Shown piece by piece: positions 6,986-14,802 of a DNA stretch of 15,988 nt. How positions within the stretch are numbered: the stretch's first letter is position 1; each line of letters starts with the position of its first letter. A model generated the notes under the pieces. The model was not told the origin of the DNA. It searched no databases and saw nothing but the letters and a program-made list of their open reading frames with translations. The stretch spans positions 1 to 15,988 of the forward strand of contig JAPUKV010000238.1 in NCBI GenBank assembly GCA_027295475.1, written 5' to 3'. Source of the DNA: Pseudomonadota bacterium (GTDB lineage: Bacteria > Pseudomonadota > Gammaproteobacteria > Woeseiales > Woeseiaceae). Position numbers and translations under genes: made by a program.

Positions 6986-7447
6986 TTGGATAAGACAGCG
7001 ACCTGGCTGAAGAAGTCGCTGGATTACAAATTTCAAAATAGTCAGCTCCTGGAACAGGCGCTTACTCATCGTAGCGCTCCCGGCATCAACAACGAACGAC
7101 TGGAATACCTGGGCGATGCGGTTCTCGATTTCGTCATTTCGGAGGCCGTCTATCTGCAGCGTCCCGATGCGCCAGAAGGCGTCCTCAGTCGATTGCGATC
7201 CTCGCTTGTCAAAGACACAACGCTTGCAGAATTATCAACCGATCTCGGCTTTGGTGAGCACCTGATCCTTGGCCCGGGCGAGAAGAAAAGCGGCGGGCAC
7301 AGACGCGCGTCAATTCTTGCGGACGCATTGGAAGCGATCTTTGGAGCGGTTTACCTGGATTCGGGTTTCGATGAAGCGCGACGGATTATCCACAATGCGT
7401 TTGCAGGGCGCCTTGTCGAGATTCCCGATTCTGTCGAGCTCATGTAA
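6986..7447 (+). CDS. rnc: Ribonuclease III, catalytic domain only (premature TAA before the dsRBD)
   Basis: RNase III cleaves double-stranded RNA, including the 30S rRNA precursor. The 153-residue product from TTG 6986 aligns with E. coli RNase III nearly from the start. It retains every catalytic acid: E37, E40 and D44 in NERLEYLGD, E64, D113 and E116 (E. coli E38, E41, D45, E65, D114, E117). Family members are about 220-230 residues and end in a dsRNA-binding domain. Here a TAA at 7445 stops translation exactly where the conserved Asp before PKTRLQE should be. The dsRBD codons continue in the same frame to TAG 7664. The TTG start has a poor Shine-Dalgarno. The product would be a catalytic domain lacking its RNA-binding arm; catalytic activity without the dsRBD has been reported for the E. 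coli enzyme under permissive conditions. Confidence 0.9.
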   Translation: MDKTATWLKKSLDYKFQNSQLLEQALTHRSAPGINNERLEYLGDAVLDFVISEAVYLQRPDAPEGVLSRLRSSLVKDTTLAELSTDLGFGEHLILGPGEKKSGGHRRASILADALEAIFGAVYLDSGFDEARRIIHNAFAGRLVEIPDSVELM

Positions 7448-7666
7448 CCGAAGACGCGTCTACAGGAGCTAGTCCAGTCGAGAAAAATTGTGTTGCCTGC
7501 CTAAAGGGTTGAGAAAATAGACGGCAAAGCTCATAAACAGACCTTCAGCGTTCGGTGCACTATCGCGGAACTCGACACGAGCACGACCGGGCAGGGCACG
7601 ACGCGAAGGGATGCGGAGCAGGAATCAGCTCAACATATGCTAACGTTACTCGAAAAGGCGGATTAG
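7448..7666 (+). pseudogene. rnc: dsRNA-binding domain of RNase III, in frame but behind two TAA codons
   Basis: The frame of rnc continues after TAA 7445-7447 with PKTRLQELVQSRKIVLPA, then a second TAA (7502-7504), then RVEKIDGKAHKQTFSVRC and, near the end, GQGTTRRDAEQESAQHML, closing at TAG 7664-7666. These are the dsRBD landmarks in order: KTRLQE helix, GxxHxxxF, and GxGxxRRxAEQ helix. The second TAA sits where E. coli has the Tyr of LPTY. There is no frameshift; the full frame is 226 codons, the E. coli length. After the second TAA no ATG, GTG or TTG occurs in frame until 7637, so the domain cannot be made separately. Either recent inactivation or stop readthrough is possible. era starts 4 bases later, and AAGGCGG inside this region is its Shine-Dalgarno. 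Confidence 0.85.
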
Positions 7667-7669
7667 TCG

Positions 7670-8563
7670 GTGCCGGAACGAATCATTCGTTGTGGGTTCG
7701 TTGCCGTCGTCGGGCGTCCCAACGTCGGCAAATCAACCTTGATCAACGCAATCCTCGGCAGCAAAGTCAGCATCGTTACGCCGAAGCCACAAACGACGCG
7801 ACACCGAATTCTTGCGGTGTATACGAGGAACGACAGTCAGATTATTTTTGTCGATACACCGGGGCTGCATCGCGGTGCGGCCAAGACGATAAACCGTATG
7901 ATGAACCGTGCGGCGGCCAGCGCGCTTGCCGACGCCGATCTCATCTTGTTTGTCAGCGAAGCAAACCGGTGGACGGTCGAGGATCAGGATGTGCTTGGCA
8001 GACTGAAAAAAACCCCGGCTCCCGCAATCGCATTGCTTAACAAAATCGACAAGGTGCACCCGAAGGAAGAACTGTTAGCGGTTTTGTCAGCAATGTCTGA
8101 GCGCCATACTTTCGACGAGGTGTTACCGATTTCGGCAAAACTGAACGACAATCTCGACAGGCTGGTTGAGCTGATTCCGGCCTACCTACCCGAATCGCCG
8201 GCCTTGTATCCTGAGGAGATGATCACCGATCGCAGTGAATCGTTTCAGATTGCTGAGCTCATTCGCGAAAAACTGACCCTGTTGCTGCGTCAGGAAGTAC
8301 CGTATGGTCTTACCGTAGAGATCGAACAAATGAAAAAGGAGCCGGGGGGCGTCGGCATCAACGCGATAATATGGGTCGAACGTGACAGCCAGAAAGGCAT
8401 CGTGGTCGGCAAGGGAGGCAATGTTCTCAAGAAAGTAGGCCGCTCGGCCCGGCTCGAGCTCAAGGAGCGACTGGGCGTGCCGGTTCATCTGGAACTCTGG
8501 GTCAAGGTCAAGGATAGCTGGGCAGACAGCGAGAAGGAGCTCCTGCGACTGGGCTACGAATAG
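7670..8563 (+). CDS. era: GTPase Era, 30S assembly factor
   Basis: Era binds the 3' end of 16S rRNA and supports 30S maturation and cell-cycle progress. The 297-residue protein has G1 GRPNVGKS (15-22), the QTTR switch I segment (41-44), G3 DTPG (62-65), G4 NKID (124-127) and G5 SAK (155-157). The C-terminal KH domain has GIVVGKGGNVLKKVG with the RNA-binding GKGG loop, then LELWVKVKDSW. The start is GTG 7670, with AAGGCGG 8-9 bases upstream. The first residues, PERIIRCGFVAVVGRPN, fit the family. It lies immediately behind rnc, as in most gammaproteobacteria, and recO follows with a single base between. Confidence 0.97.
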   Translation: MPERIIRCGFVAVVGRPNVGKSTLINAILGSKVSIVTPKPQTTRHRILAVYTRNDSQIIFVDTPGLHRGAAKTINRMMNRAAASALADADLILFVSEANRWTVEDQDVLGRLKKTPAPAIALLNKIDKVHPKEELLAVLSAMSERHTFDEVLPISAKLNDNLDRLVELIPAYLPESPALYPEEMITDRSESFQIAELIREKLTLLLRQEVPYGLTVEIEQMKKEPGGVGINAIIWVERDSQKGIVVGKGGNVLKKVGRSARLELKERLGVPVHLELWVKVKDSWADSEKELLRLGYE

Positions 8564-8564
8564 C

Positions 8565-9302
8565 ATGGCAGCCAGCAAACGCGTACAGGGCGAACCGGCC
8601 TTTCTCCTGCATCACCGGCCGTTCCGGGATACGAGCCGGATTTTAGACATCATCAGTCCCAATCACGGGCGCCTGGCACTGGTTGCCCGCGGCAGCCGCG
8701 CCGCGAAATCCCGCCTGCGCGGCATTCTCCGGCCGTTCCTGCCCCTGCGGCTTTCCTGGGTGATCCGCTCCGAACTCGGCACCCTGACCGGCGCGGAGAT
8801 GAACGGTGCGCCGATATCATTGAGTGGCGATGCCCTTATGTCCGGGTATTACATCAATGAGCTCTTGCTCAAGCTTTTGCACCGGCACGATCCCCAACCG
8901 GAAATCTTTACTGCCTACATGAATACCGTCAAAAACCTCGCAGCATCGACCGACGTTGCCATGCCGCTGCGTCATTTCGAGATGGAATTACTTCGCTTGC
9001 TTGGTTATGCGCTGAATCTCGAACATGATACCGAGATGCGCGAACCGCTTCGCTCCGATACGATGTATGAATATCGTGTCGAGCAGGGCCCGGTGCCCGT
9101 CGGCGACCGTAAAGGGCCGATGGTGTTTTCCGGTCAGGAACTTACGGCCATCAGAAACGAGGAATTTGAGCTGCCTGAGGTACTGAACTGCGCAGGCCGG
9201 CTTCTGCGTGAAGTTATTTCCTTTCATCTGGGCGGGAAAGAACTCAAGAGCCGCAAAGTGCTCCTGGAATTACGGCGGGCAGGCGATATGCATTCGCCGT
9301 AG
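8565..9302 (+). CDS. recO: DNA repair protein RecO
   Basis: RecO works in the RecF pathway, annealing ssDNA and loading RecA onto SSB-coated gaps together with RecR. The 245-residue protein (E. coli 242) has the N-terminal OB fold, with [19 protein letters not shown] and [16 protein letters not shown]. The helical C-terminal part has the family's [17 protein letters not shown] and [13 protein letters not shown] segments, and ends [15 protein letters not shown] 8565 follows the era stop by one base, so coupling is certain in layout. No zinc-binding cysteines are seen, as in the E. coli type. Confidence 0.95.
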   Translation: MAASKRVQGEPAFLLHHRPFRDTSRILDIISPNHGRLALVARGSRAAKSRLRGILRPFLPLRLSWVIRSELGTLTGAEMNGAPISLSGDALMSGYYINELLLKLLHRHDPQPEIFTAYMNTVKNLAASTDVAMPLRHFEMELLRLLGYALNLEHDTEMREPLRSDTMYEYRVEQGPVPVGDRKGPMVFSGQELTAIRNEEFELPEVLNCAGRLLREVISFHLGGKELKSRKVLLELRRAGDMHSP

Positions 9303-9334
9303 AATTGCAAAACGATTTAGCGAGAACACAAGAC

Positions 9335-10075
9335 TTGGACAAGGGCAACGCACTACATCTGGGTGTCAACATAGACCACGTTGCGACGCTTCGGCAGGCG
9401 CGTGGCACCACTTATCCGGATCCGGTAAGTGCCGCGCTGATCGCCGAGAAAGCCGGTGCCGACAGCATCACGCTGCACCTGAGGGAAGACCGCCGGCACA
9501 TTCAGGATCGGGACCTTTATGCGTTACAGGAAGCCATGCAGACCCGGATGAACCTCGAGATGGCAGTGACTGAAGAAATGTTGCGCGTAGCAATGGACGT
9601 AGCACCGGGTGATTGCTGTCTTGTGCCCGAGAAGAGAGAGGAACTGACCACCGAAGGCGGTCTCGACGTGGCCGGTCAGCTGGAAAAAATCGCCGATGCG
9701 TGTGCCCGCCTCGCCGATCAGGGCATTCGTGTTTCACTTTTTATCGACCCCGACGCGCGGCAGCTGGAGGCGGCGGTACAGGCCGGGGCGGCGGTGGTGG
9801 AGCTGCATACCGGAACTTACGCCGACACCGACGGTGCACAGCAACAGGATGAGCTCGAGCGTGTGGTATCAGCTGCATCTCATGCACAGCAAATCGGCTT
9901 GATCGTCCATGCAGGCCATGGCCTGCATTATGAAAACGTCTCGGCGGTTGCCTGTATTCCCGAGATCGTCGAACTCAACATCGGTCACGCAATCATTGCG
10001 CAATCGGTTTTTGACGGCATCGGCGTGGCCGTCGGCAGGATGAAACAATTGATGAACGAGGCGAGAGCTTCATGA
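9335..10075 (+). CDS. pdxJ: Pyridoxine 5'-phosphate synthase
   Basis: PdxJ condenses 3-amino-1-hydroxyacetone phosphate with 1-deoxy-D-xylulose 5-phosphate to pyridoxine 5'-phosphate, the last ring-forming step of DXP-dependent vitamin B6 synthesis. The TIM-barrel protein shows [17 protein letters not shown], the DP-x-AALIAE-type helix, [56 protein letters not shown] and [11 protein letters not shown]. These match E. coli PdxJ along the whole length. There is no ATG near the start. TTG 9335 gives a family-like 8-residue lead-in and has GCGAGA upstream; TTG 9305, in frame, would add 10 residues without a ribosome site. The TGA overlaps the acpS ATG (ATGA). Confidence 0.94.
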   Translation: MDKGNALHLGVNIDHVATLRQARGTTYPDPVSAALIAEKAGADSITLHLREDRRHIQDRDLYALQEAMQTRMNLEMAVTEEMLRVAMDVAPGDCCLVPEKREELTTEGGLDVAGQLEKIADACARLADQGIRVSLFIDPDARQLEAAVQAGAAVVELHTGTYADTDGAQQQDELERVVSAASHAQQIGLIVHAGHGLHYENVSAVACIPEIVELNIGHAIIAQSVFDGIGVAVGRMKQLMNEARAS

Positions 10076-10452
10076 TTTTCGGTGTCGGCACCGACATCGT
10101 CGAGCTTTCCCGCATACAGGCAACCTACGATCGATTCGGCGATCATTTTGTCGATCGCTTGTTAATGGACGAAGAACGCAAGCTTTTTGAACTCAACAAG
10201 TGGCCAGTGCGTTTTCTCGCCATGCGGTTTGCGGCTAAAGAGGCGACGGTCAAGGCGATGGGCACCGGTTTCCGGCACGGCATGTGGCTGCGCGACGTCG
10301 GCATTGTCAATAATGACTGGGGCCGACCCCTGGTTATCTTTTCGGAACGGGGCCGGGGAGTCTGCGAGCGTCTCGGCATCGCCGCGAGCCATGTCAGTCT
10401 GTCGGACGACGCCGGGCTGATAGTTGCCTTCGCGGTCGTTGAGAAAACCTGA
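10072..10452 (+). CDS. acpS: Holo-[acyl-carrier-protein] synthase
   Basis: AcpS transfers the 4'-phosphopantetheine arm of CoA to apo-ACP and so enables fatty-acid synthesis. The 126-residue protein has the family length and both Mg-binding motifs: [12 protein letters not shown], with D8, and [11 protein letters not shown], with E57. It also shows GTGFRHG and the ending [17 protein letters not shown]. It overlaps pdxJ by 4 bases, the conserved pdxJ-acpS coupling. Confidence 0.97.
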   Translation: MIFGVGTDIVELSRIQATYDRFGDHFVDRLLMDEERKLFELNKWPVRFLAMRFAAKEATVKAMGTGFRHGMWLRDVGIVNNDWGRPLVIFSERGRGVCERLGIAASHVSLSDDAGLIVAFAVVEKT

Positions 10453-10458
10453 GACACG

Positions 10459-11244
10459 ATGAACTGTTTTGCTTTCGACATTGAAACGATCCCGGACGTC
10501 GAGTTCGGCCGGCGAATGTGGAATCTCGAAGATCTTTCTGACGAAGATGTGGCGACGGCAATGAGCTTCATGCAACAGCAAAAGACGGGCAGCGATTTCC
10601 TGCCATTACATCAACACAAAGTCGTTGCGATCTCTGTTGCACTCAGAACGGGAGACAGTTTCAAAATCTGGAGCCTGGGTGACGCGGGCTCGGACGAGGC
10701 TGATCTGGTGCGCCGCTTTTATGATGGCATCGACCGTTACTCGCCGGACCTTGTTTCCTGGAACGGCTCAGGCTTCGATCTGCCTGTGCTGCACTACAGG
10801 GCGCTCAAGAACAATATTCAGGCGCCCCGGTATTGGGAGACCGGGGACGGCGACAGGAGCTTTCGCTATAGCAACTATCTCAATCGATATCATTGGCGGC
10901 ACATTGACCTGATGGAAGTCTTGTCAGCATTTCAGGGGCGAGGCCGGGCCAGCCTCGATCAGGCAGCTGTGTTGCTCGGTTTTCCCGGCAAGCTGGGGAT
11001 GAGCGGGGACAAGGTTTGGCCGACCTGGCTCGACGGCGGCATCGACAAAATACGCAATTATTGTGAAACAGATGTCCTGAATACTTACCTGATTTACCTG
11101 CGCTTCGAGTTCATGCGAGGCAATCTCGATGCGCAGGACATAGCGCGGGAATACCAGCTCGTCCGCACCACCCTGGCTTCAATGGACCTGCCGCACCTGA
11201 ACGATTTTGCGGCGGCATGGCCGGCCGGGCAAAGCACGAAATAA
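10459..11244 (+). CDS. Predicted 3'-5' exonuclease related to the PolB exonuclease domain
   Basis: This 261-residue DEDDy-type exonuclease domain protein (COG3298/DNA_pol_B_exo2 kind) acts predictably on DNA or RNA 3' ends. Exo I is FDIETIPD with D7 and E9. Exo II is SWNGSGFDLPVL with N102 and D107. Exo III is NYCETD with Y201 and D205. The order and spacing equal those of B-family polymerase proofreading domains, but no polymerase part follows, so it is a stand-alone nuclease. KVVAISVALR and HIDLMEVLSAF are further family patterns. It starts 6 bases after acpS and its TAA overlaps the ATG of rlmD (TAATG). Its cellular role is not established. Confidence 0.9.
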   Translation: MNCFAFDIETIPDVEFGRRMWNLEDLSDEDVATAMSFMQQQKTGSDFLPLHQHKVVAISVALRTGDSFKIWSLGDAGSDEADLVRRFYDGIDRYSPDLVSWNGSGFDLPVLHYRALKNNIQAPRYWETGDGDRSFRYSNYLNRYHWRHIDLMEVLSAFQGRGRASLDQAAVLLGFPGKLGMSGDKVWPTWLDGGIDKIRNYCETDVLNTYLIYLRFEFMRGNLDAQDIAREYQLVRTTLASMDLPHLNDFAAAWPAGQSTK

Positions 11245-12557
11245 TGGCCCGCGTGCGCGAACCGGAAACTGCACGTATTGACTCCGTGACCCACGACGGC
11301 AAGGGTATTGCCGCGATACCGGGCAAGAAAGTATTCATAGCCGGGGCGCTTGCAGGCGAGGAAGTGCGATTTCGGCGCCGCAAGAGAAGACGTAAGTACG
11401 ACGAAGCGGAATTGTTGGAGGTGCTGTCGGCGTCGCCGAAACGCAAGGAGGCGCGCTGCGCCGTCTTTGGTGTCTGTGGCGGTTGCTCGCTGCAACATGT
11501 CGACGACTCGGAGCAGCGGGGCATCAAACAGCAGGCCCTGCAGGATGCTCTGGAGCGCATCGGGCAGGTAACGCCTCTGCGCTGGCTTCCGCCGATTTTC
11601 GATGCGCCCTGGAATTATCGTCGCCGTGCGCGACTGGCCGTGAAAGACGTGGCCGGCAAAGGGCGCGTACTCGTCGGTTTTCGGGAACGCCATGCACCGT
11701 TCATCACCGACATGCACCGCTGTGAGGTGCTTGCCCGCCCGGTCGACGAGTTGATCGATCCCCTGAGTGAGCTCATCGGCGGTTTGAGCATTCGCAGCCG
11801 TTTGCCGCAGATCGAAGTGGCCGTTGCAGAAAACGCAACTTCACTCGTGTTTCGGGTTCTGGATGCGCCAACCGAAGCGGATCTTGAGCGCCTGAGGACC
11901 TTTGCTACGGAACGCAATTGTCGGGTCTATCTGCAACCCGGCGGTCTGGACTCGATATCAGCGTTGCAGCCGGAAGGGCCGTTATCGCCTCTCAGTTACA
12001 GTCTGCCGGAATTCGATATCGTCATTGAATTCGAAACCACTGACTTCATTCAGATCAACGGGCCGGTGAACCGGCGTATGGTCGCCGCGGCGCTGGAGTT
12101 GCTGCAGCCGGACAAGGACGACCGGATCCTTGATCTTTTTTGCGGCATCGGCAATTTTTCGCTGCCATTGGCGAGATTTTGCGGTCATGTTGAAGGTGTC
12201 GAGGGGGATGCAGGACTGGTTGCTCGTGCCAGCGCGAATGCCGGGCGTAACGGGATATCCAATGCCACGTTTCGCTGTGCGGACCTGAGTCGTATCGACG
12301 GCAAAGAGCGCTGGCTGGCCGATAACTGGACCAGCTTGCTGCTGGATCCGGCCAGGAGCGGTGCGCCCGAAGTCGTTCGTCATATCCAGCGCATCAACCC
12401 GTCCAGAATCGTCTACATCTCCTGTCATCCGGGAACGCTGTCGAGAGATTTGGCAGCGCTTGTCTCCGAGCATGGATATCGGCTGGAGGCTGCGGGAATC
12501 ATCGATATGTTCCCGCATACCGGGCACGTCGAATCTATCGCGCTGCTCGAAAAATAG
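11244..12557 (+). CDS. rlmD: 23S rRNA (uracil-1939-C5)-methyltransferase RlmD
   Basis: This SAM-dependent enzyme makes m5U1939 in 23S rRNA. From ATG 11244 it has 437 residues (E. coli 433). A TRAM domain comes first (ARIDSVTHDGKGIAAI). The 4Fe-4S ligand cluster CAVFGVCGGC gives C72, C78 and C81, and the fourth ligand is the Cys of MHRCEVL. The methyltransferase core has DFIQIN, then ILDLFCGIGNFSLPLA (SAM site), LLLDPARSGA, and ISCHPGTLSRDL with the nucleophilic Cys. The C-terminal end has DMFPHTGHVESIALL. An in-frame ATG at 11217 would add nine residues; TAATG coupling to the exonuclease gene favours 11244, but neither start has a strong Shine-Dalgarno. Confidence 0.93.
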   Translation: MARVREPETARIDSVTHDGKGIAAIPGKKVFIAGALAGEEVRFRRRKRRRKYDEAELLEVLSASPKRKEARCAVFGVCGGCSLQHVDDSEQRGIKQQALQDALERIGQVTPLRWLPPIFDAPWNYRRRARLAVKDVAGKGRVLVGFRERHAPFITDMHRCEVLARPVDELIDPLSELIGGLSIRSRLPQIEVAVAENATSLVFRVLDAPTEADLERLRTFATERNCRVYLQPGGLDSISALQPEGPLSPLSYSLPEFDIVIEFETTDFIQINGPVNRRMVAAALELLQPDKDDRILDLFCGIGNFSLPLARFCGHVEGVEGDAGLVARASANAGRNGISNATFRCADLSRIDGKERWLADNWTSLLLDPARSGAPEVVRHIQRINPSRIVYISCHPGTLSRDLAALVSEHGYRLEAAGIIDMFPHTGHVESIALLEK

Positions 12558-12604
12558 CAGAAAAAATAATTAGTTAGAGAACAATTCTCGAAAAATACTG
12601 CAAT

Positions 12605-12632
12605 GTAGCCCGCAAGGCTTGGACCTTGGCGG
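12605..12632 (+). repeat. REP-like bulged hairpin, copy 2 (rlmD-nagZ gap)
   Basis: GTAG (12605-12608) and one C are followed by CCGCAAGG (12610-12617), which pairs with CCTT-GCGG (12624-12627, 12629-12632) over a 6-nt loop, with one unpaired G at 12628. The plan matches copy 1 at 3027-3052. There is no T-run, so it is not a Rho-independent terminator. The remaining part of the 100-base gap holds a weak 5-bp hairpin at 12577-12589 and nothing else I can support. Confidence 0.52.
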
Positions 12633-12657
12633 AGCGGCCATCTAGGCTAGCCAGAAT

Positions 12658-13704
12658 ATGGCTCTGGGACCCGTCATGCTGGACATCGAGGGGCTTGCCG
12701 TAACACCGGCGGACCGCAGTCTCCTGCGTGAGCCGGCGGTCGGCGGCGTGATCCTGTTGGCCCGGAATTATGCGTCCGCGGGCCAGCTCAATGATCTTGT
12801 CAGTGAGATTCGGGCACTTCGCAGCCCGCCACTCCTGGTCGCCGCGGACCACGAAGGCGGCAGGGTGCAGCGTTTCCGCGACGGCTTCACGGCCATTCCG
12901 GCAATGCGCAAGATCGGGCATGAGTACGATAGCGATCTCGGTGAGGCACTGCTTCTTGCAAAAACGGCGGGCTGGGTGAGCGGTTCGGAACTCCGGGCGA
13001 TGGGCATCGATCTCAGTTTCGCCCCATGCCTGGATCTGGACTGGGGCGTCAGCGAGGTCATCGGGGATCGCGCTTTTCATAAAGATCCGGAGGCCGTTGG
13101 CGATCTTGCCGGTGCATTTTCCCGCGGCCTGCGAAGCGCCGGCATGGCTGCAATTGGCAAGCACTTCCCGGGACACGGGGCCGTTGCCGCCGATTCGCAC
13201 GAGAAGCCTGCAGTCGACCGGCGGGAATACGGTGATGTACTCGACGATATGCGTCCATACGACAAACTGGTCGGCAACGAACTGCTGGCCGGCGTCATGA
13301 TGTCGCATGTCATTTATGCCGAGATGGATCCGCTGCCGGCCGGCTTTTCCGAATACTGGATTCAGTCGGAATTGAGATCACGCCTGGGATTTGGTGGCGC
13401 CGTATTCTGCGACGACCTGAGCATGAAGGCGAGTGAGAGTTACGGGACGATGCCGAAACGCGCCAGACTGGCCCTGGAGGCCGGGTGCGACATGATTTTG
13501 ATCTGTAACGACCGGCCCGCGGCCCAGGCTGCCGTATCATCCCTTGAGGAGTATTCGAATCCCTTGTCGCTGGTGCGTCTGGCCCGATTGCACGGGACCG
13601 GCCAGGTTCTGCGAGAGTCGTTGCTGGCCAGCGAGGAATGGCAGGCGGCGGCAAAGCGCTTCATCGATTGGCAGGATCGCCCGCCACTGGAACTGAATGC
13701 CTGA
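12658..13704 (+). CDS. nagZ: Beta-N-acetylhexosaminidase NagZ
   Basis: This cytoplasmic GH3 enzyme removes GlcNAc from anhydro-muropeptides during cell-wall recycling; in some species its product induces AmpC. The 348-residue protein (E. coli 341) starts like the family, GPVMLDIEG. It has DHEGGRVQRFRDGF, LSFAPCLDLDW, KHFPGHGAVAADSHEKP with the catalytic Asp-His pair D179/H181, and CDDLSM with the nucleophile Asp (probably D252). The GCDMILICND segment is also typical. The ATG has no good Shine-Dalgarno. It lies 100 bases after rlmD and may have its own transcript, but no convincing promoter is seen. Confidence 0.96.
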   Translation: MALGPVMLDIEGLAVTPADRSLLREPAVGGVILLARNYASAGQLNDLVSEIRALRSPPLLVAADHEGGRVQRFRDGFTAIPAMRKIGHEYDSDLGEALLLAKTAGWVSGSELRAMGIDLSFAPCLDLDWGVSEVIGDRAFHKDPEAVGDLAGAFSRGLRSAGMAAIGKHFPGHGAVAADSHEKPAVDRREYGDVLDDMRPYDKLVGNELLAGVMMSHVIYAEMDPLPAGFSEYWIQSELRSRLGFGGAVFCDDLSMKASESYGTMPKRARLALEAGCDMILICNDRPAAQAAVSSLEEYSNPLSLVRLARLHGTGQVLRESLLASEEWQAAAKRFIDWQDRPPLELNA

Positions 13705-13898
13705 TTCCTGTCGGCGTCGATTGCATCATCACCGTCAATACGGTCGGCCTGATCAACGCCAGGTGACTTCCCGCGCTCTGGCCGTGCCGACGACCAGCTG
13801 CTCGACGATACCTTTGGAACGGCATCACAGTATTTATGACGGTGCTTCGGCTACTCTGGACCCTGCAATGAGGCAGGACTCGTCAATTCCTGGATTCG
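13705..13898 (+). other. Gap without a supportable gene
   Basis: This 194-base gap lies between nagZ and the GGDEF-like gene. A weak sigma-70-like pair (TTTGGA at about 13813, 16-nt spacer, TATGAC) could serve the downstream gene. A 72-codon open frame overlaps it but is Arg/His/Ser-rich without any recognisable pattern and runs into the next gene out of frame. I see no RNA gene or strong hairpin. Confidence 0.35.
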
Positions 13899-14780
13899 AT
13901 GAAAACGCTGCATAGAAAAATACTGGAGCAACTGATCACGGGATCCGGGGAACCGCTCATTGTTGCCCGCATCGATCAGTCGGACTGGCCGGTCGTGCTG
14001 TGCAATCCTGCATTTGACAGCATTGCCGACGGGCAGAACGCGATGGGTCGTTCGTTCGCCGACCTCGTCGAGCAACTCGTCGGCCGTGAGCTGGCGCCGG
14101 AGATCAGCGAGACAGTGCGATCCGGGCAGGCAACCTCGATTCCCGTCGAGCTCGGCAACCGTGAATATCTGCTCGTACTGGAACCAATGTCGCTTGGTAA
14201 CGAGAAAAGTACCCGGTATTACGCGGCCTATTGGCGTGGCGGCGCCGGTGCCGCCGGGGCGGCAGCCGACGGCGACATGCATCAGGCGCTCTTGAAGGCC
14301 AAACGCCGAATCAGAGACTTATCGAGGGACGACCCGGTAACCGGCCTGTTGAACGCCACTGCGTTTCGCGAAATCCTGGCCCACGACTGGGCCGTCGCGG
14401 CCAGAGAAAAGACGACTCTGGCGCTCGTCTGTTTTTCGATCGACGATTTCGACGCTTACCGGGACGTTTTCGGCCGACACTCGGCGGACTCCTGCCTGCG
14501 TCGCGTCGGGCAGGCAATTCGGCGCTGTCTCAGGCGCGCCAGTGACGTTGCAGCGAGGGTGAACGACGACAAGTTGATCGTATTGTCCCACGCTTCGGAG
14601 GAAGAGGGCGTCCAGGAATTTGCGGCGAATATTTCGACGGCAGTGCGTGATCTCGTCATACATCATCCGCGATCGGGTGTGTCGCGTTTTGTTACGGTCA
14701 GCTTCAAAACTTGCCTTATGCGGGCGGGACAGGGCGGCGCCAGCGCCGACGACTTTCTGGACAAGGTCTTGTCCGACTGA
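13899..14780 (+). CDS. PAS and degenerate GGDEF domain protein, possible c-di-GMP receptor
   Basis: This 293-residue protein has no membrane segment. An N-terminal PAS-like fold (about 20-110) has PVVLCNPAFDSIADGQ, IPVELGNREYLLVLEPM and a final strand. An Ala/Gly linker and a short helix follow (128-142). A GGDEF-type domain (about 144-290) begins DDPVTGLLNATAFREIL, with FSIDDFDAYRDVFG in place of the usual metal-binding segment. The signature GGDEF is replaced by NDDKL (222-226), so cyclase activity is unlikely. The I-site RxxD is kept as RASD (213-216) at the standard distance, as in PleD. It may therefore bind c-di-GMP as an effector, like PelD. The ATG has only a weak ribosome site. It ends at a strong terminator. 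Confidence 0.8.
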   Translation: MKTLHRKILEQLITGSGEPLIVARIDQSDWPVVLCNPAFDSIADGQNAMGRSFADLVEQLVGRELAPEISETVRSGQATSIPVELGNREYLLVLEPMSLGNEKSTRYYAAYWRGGAGAAGAAADGDMHQALLKAKRRIRDLSRDDPVTGLLNATAFREILAHDWAVAAREKTTLALVCFSIDDFDAYRDVFGRHSADSCLRRVGQAIRRCLRRASDVAARVNDDKLIVLSHASEEEGVQEFAANISTAVRDLVIHHPRSGVSRFVTVSFKTCLMRAGQGGASADDFLDKVLSD

Positions 14781-14782
14781 GC

Positions 14783-14802
14783 TGGGGGACGACCCCGTTT
14801 TT
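14783..14802 (+). terminator. Rho-independent terminator of the GGDEF-like gene
   Basis: GGGG (14784-14787) pairs with CCCC (14793-14796) over a 5-nt loop and is followed by T5 (14798-14802). It starts 3 bases after the stop codon. It is almost identical to the hairpin at 14913-14934. Confidence 0.8.

Noticed and set aside
7445..7504. Genome-wide reassignment of TAA to a sense codon
   Set aside because: TAA is the true stop of the ygfX-like gene (702-704), rpoE (1422-1424), lepB (6389-6391) and the exonuclease gene (11242-11244), so TAA works as a stop in this genome.
11094..11717. Long minus-strand open frame opposite the exonuclease and rlmD genes
   Set aside because: It is a shadow of GC-rich coding sequence; the plus-strand genes are firmly identified and the antisense product has no recognisable pattern.
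11982..12527. Long minus-strand open frame opposite rlmD
   Set aside because: It lies wholly opposite conserved methyltransferase motifs and has no family signature.
12620..12649. Promoter TTGGAC-N18-TAGGCT before nagZ
   Set aside because: The -10 is poor, the spacer is long, and the -35 overlaps the REP-like hairpin; it would also give an almost leaderless mRNA.
13697..13915. 72-codon open frame between nagZ and the GGDEF-like gene
   Set aside because: Its composition is Arg/His/Ser-rich and low in pattern, it overlaps both neighbours, and it has no ribosome site.
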